A stretch of 6,081 nucleotides of DNA from Capsulimonas sp. (lineage in GTDB: Bacteria > Armatimonadota > Armatimonadia > Armatimonadales > Capsulimonadaceae). Below are positions 4,803 through 6,081 of the stretch, in pieces. The translations under genes were made by a program, and so were the position numbers. The stretch's first letter is position 1. Each line of letters opens with the position of its first letter. Where the stretch lies: contig JAOQAA010000650.1 of assembly GCA_025963815.1 (NCBI GenBank), positions 1 through 6,081 on the forward strand, written 5' to 3'. The notes under the pieces were generated by a model. It searched no databases and was not told the origin of the DNA. It worked only from the letters and a program-made list of their open reading frames with translations.

Positions 4803-6081
4803 ATGACGTTTTTTACACGCTTGGCTTTGACTCGCCTGCCGTCTCAGGGCTTTTCGATGGCAATCTTGGGAATGATCTTTGTGGCGTTTCCGGTGAACGC
4901 GCAGGTGGCTGGGGCTGCTCCGCCGCCGAGCAGCACAGGCGCGAAACAGGCGCCTGATGCTGGCGATACCCTTGCCGCCGCCCTCGCCGCGCTGCCGGGC
5001 GAACAGCGCGGCGCACGTCTGCTCATCGCCCTTTCCCCGGAAGACAAAAAACGCGCTGCGGTTTCATCGGCTTTTCCCGCCGCGCCGCCTGTTTCTGGTC
5101 CCCTCGGTGAGATCTGTCTCCAGTACCGGCGCACGTTTGATCGGTTTGGCGAGATCGGCGCTCTGCCGCCGGCGACGATGACCGTTCTCAGACTGCCGGA
5201 GGCTCCGAAGCTGAGCCCGAATTCCGTCAGTCTGGAGACCGCGCTCAAAATATTTCTTTCCATGCTGACCGTAGATCAGTTGAAACAGATGGGCGGCGAG
5301 GGCCTTGACCTGGGATCGCTGTCTTCGGATCAGCGAGATTTCTTTCGCAATATCGTTGCGCGTCCATTGCCGGTTGCGTCCAATACCGGCCCCGACCCAA
5401 TGCAATCGGACCTTCCCCAGGCGAACGTTGCGTCTGTGTTTCGAGCGTATCGCGCGAGCGTCCAAGGCCTGCCTGCGTCCGTGATGCAAAGCGCGACACG
5501 CCTTCGCGCCACGCTCAGTGCTTCCTATTCGTTCACACGTCCTGAAGATAGCGGGACCCTCTCCGTCGAAACGAAATCCAAGGATGTCCGGGCTCAGTCA
5601 GACTATTCCCGATCTTTTATGACCCCGCCTGCATTCCACGTCGCGAACCCAAATCCGATCCTTTCCGCGATCAAGTCAACAACCCCCACGATATTGAAGT
5701 CTGGAGAACTGGACTGGGGCCGCTCGGAACTTCGCGGAGTCATGGCGCCGGCCGCGTTCAAAGCGGTCGGAGAGATCGTTACCGCAGTAGGGCGCCGGTC
5801 CGGCCTGGAGCTTTACTGCGATCCTCATTACGCCGATAAGACACTGGCGTTTTACGGTGATGTTAATCGCGAGTATCCGATCAGCGACCTGCTGAGGGCG
5901 CTTACTGTCTCCGTCTGTGGGGCTTGGCGTAAAGTCGGACCGGCGTATGTGCTGACCAATGACGTGCTGGGCGTCGGCTACCGGCGGCAGGCGATCCACG
6001 ATGCACTGACGCCCTGGGCGGCGCATATCGACGATCTTAACACGGACGCTGACGCCGCTCTGATCCAGAAAAAGCTGCCTG
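4803..6081 (+). CDS. Secreted protein of unknown function with STN-like segment (partial, runs off right edge)
   Basis: The frame is open from ATG 4803 to the window end: 426 codons and one base, no stop. An in-frame TGA at 4791-4793 makes 4803 the first start; AGGA at 4787-4790 is 12 bases away, slightly long. The product begins with a signal peptide: Arg6 and Arg11, hydrophobic MAILGMIFVAF at 19-29 and a likely cut after Ala33 (VNA|Q). An Ala/Pro-rich stretch (about 34-60) follows, then two stretches with an LSPEDKK / LSSDQRDFF pattern. At about 318-390, a run including SGLELYCDP, FYGDVN, ISDLLRAL and WRKVGPAYVLTND matches the rhythm of the short secretin/TonB N-terminal (STN) domain: helix, strand, dLLxaL helix and a final strand. 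This would fit an envelope or secretion role, but no secretin or beta-barrel part is visible before the window ends. Function unknown. Separate unit from the phosphatase gene, 136 bp away. Confidence 0.8.
   Translation, partial: MTFFTRLALTRLPSQGFSMAILGMIFVAFPVNAQVAGAAPPPSSTGAKQAPDAGDTLAAALAALPGEQRGARLLIALSPEDKKRAAVSSAFPAAPPVSGPLGEICLQYRRTFDRFGEIGALPPATMTVLRLPEAPKLSPNSVSLETALKIFLSMLTVDQLKQMGGEGLDLGSLSSDQRDFFRNIVARPLPVASNTGPDPMQSDLPQANVASVFRAYRASVQGLPASVMQSATRLRATLSASYSFTRPEDSGTLSVETKSKDVRAQSDYSRSFMTPPAFHVANPNPILSAIKSTTPTILKSGELDWGRSELRGVMAPAAFKAVGEIVTAVGRRSGLELYCDPHYADKTLAFYGDVNREYPISDLLRALTVSVCGAWRKVGPAYVLTNDVLGVGYRRQAIHDALTPWAAHIDDLNTDADAALIQKKLP

Overview
The window is GC-rich bacterial DNA (roughly 60% by eye) with all recognisable genes on the + strand. 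It contains three complete genes and one that runs off the right edge. I see no RNA gene, CRISPR array, transposase, phage gene or recognisable defence module. Organism: the mix of a cytosolic S9 peptidase with an acidic propeller loop, extended -10 promoters of the TGTGGTATAAT kind, sparse Shine-Dalgarno use and large uncharacterised secreted proteins would fit a soil phylum such as Armatimonadota (Capsulimonas-like) or a Chloroflexota/Deinococcota relative. That placement is an impression, not a demonstrated assignment.

Layout. Positions 1-235 hold no supported gene but are unusually dense in inverted and direct repeats: a large imperfect inverted repeat, a REP-like GC hairpin, an AT-rich palindrome, a 12-bp direct repeat with 22-bp period, and a hairpin just before the first start codon. 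Positions 236-2674 encode an S9 (prolyl oligopeptidase/acylaminoacyl-peptidase type) serine peptidase with a complete Ser-Asp-His triad and an extra C-terminal beta-rich domain. Its stop codon overlaps the start of the next gene (ATGA, 2671-2674), a 369-residue exported protein with an HExxH zinc-peptidase motif. These two genes look like one translationally coupled unit of a cytosolic and an extracytoplasmic hydrolase.

A 97-bp gap follows, with the best promoter in the window (TTGCCG, 17 bp, TGG-TATAAT) and an operator-like inverted repeat over its expected start point. It drives a stand-alone PP2C/SpoIIE-type phosphatase (3878-4666, TTG start), which probably acts in a partner-switching regulatory pathway whose other members are not in the window. 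After a 136-bp gap ending in a hairpin that touches the ribosome binding site, a fourth gene starts at 4803 and stays open to the window end. It encodes a secreted protein of unknown function with a C-terminal segment resembling a secretin/TonB short N-terminal (STN) domain.

Nothing here amounts to a clear new system. The most worthwhile leads are the peptidase's extra domain, the coupled peptidase pair, the repeat-packed leader at 1-235, the operator-like site at the phosphatase promoter and the uncharacterised secreted protein at the right edge.
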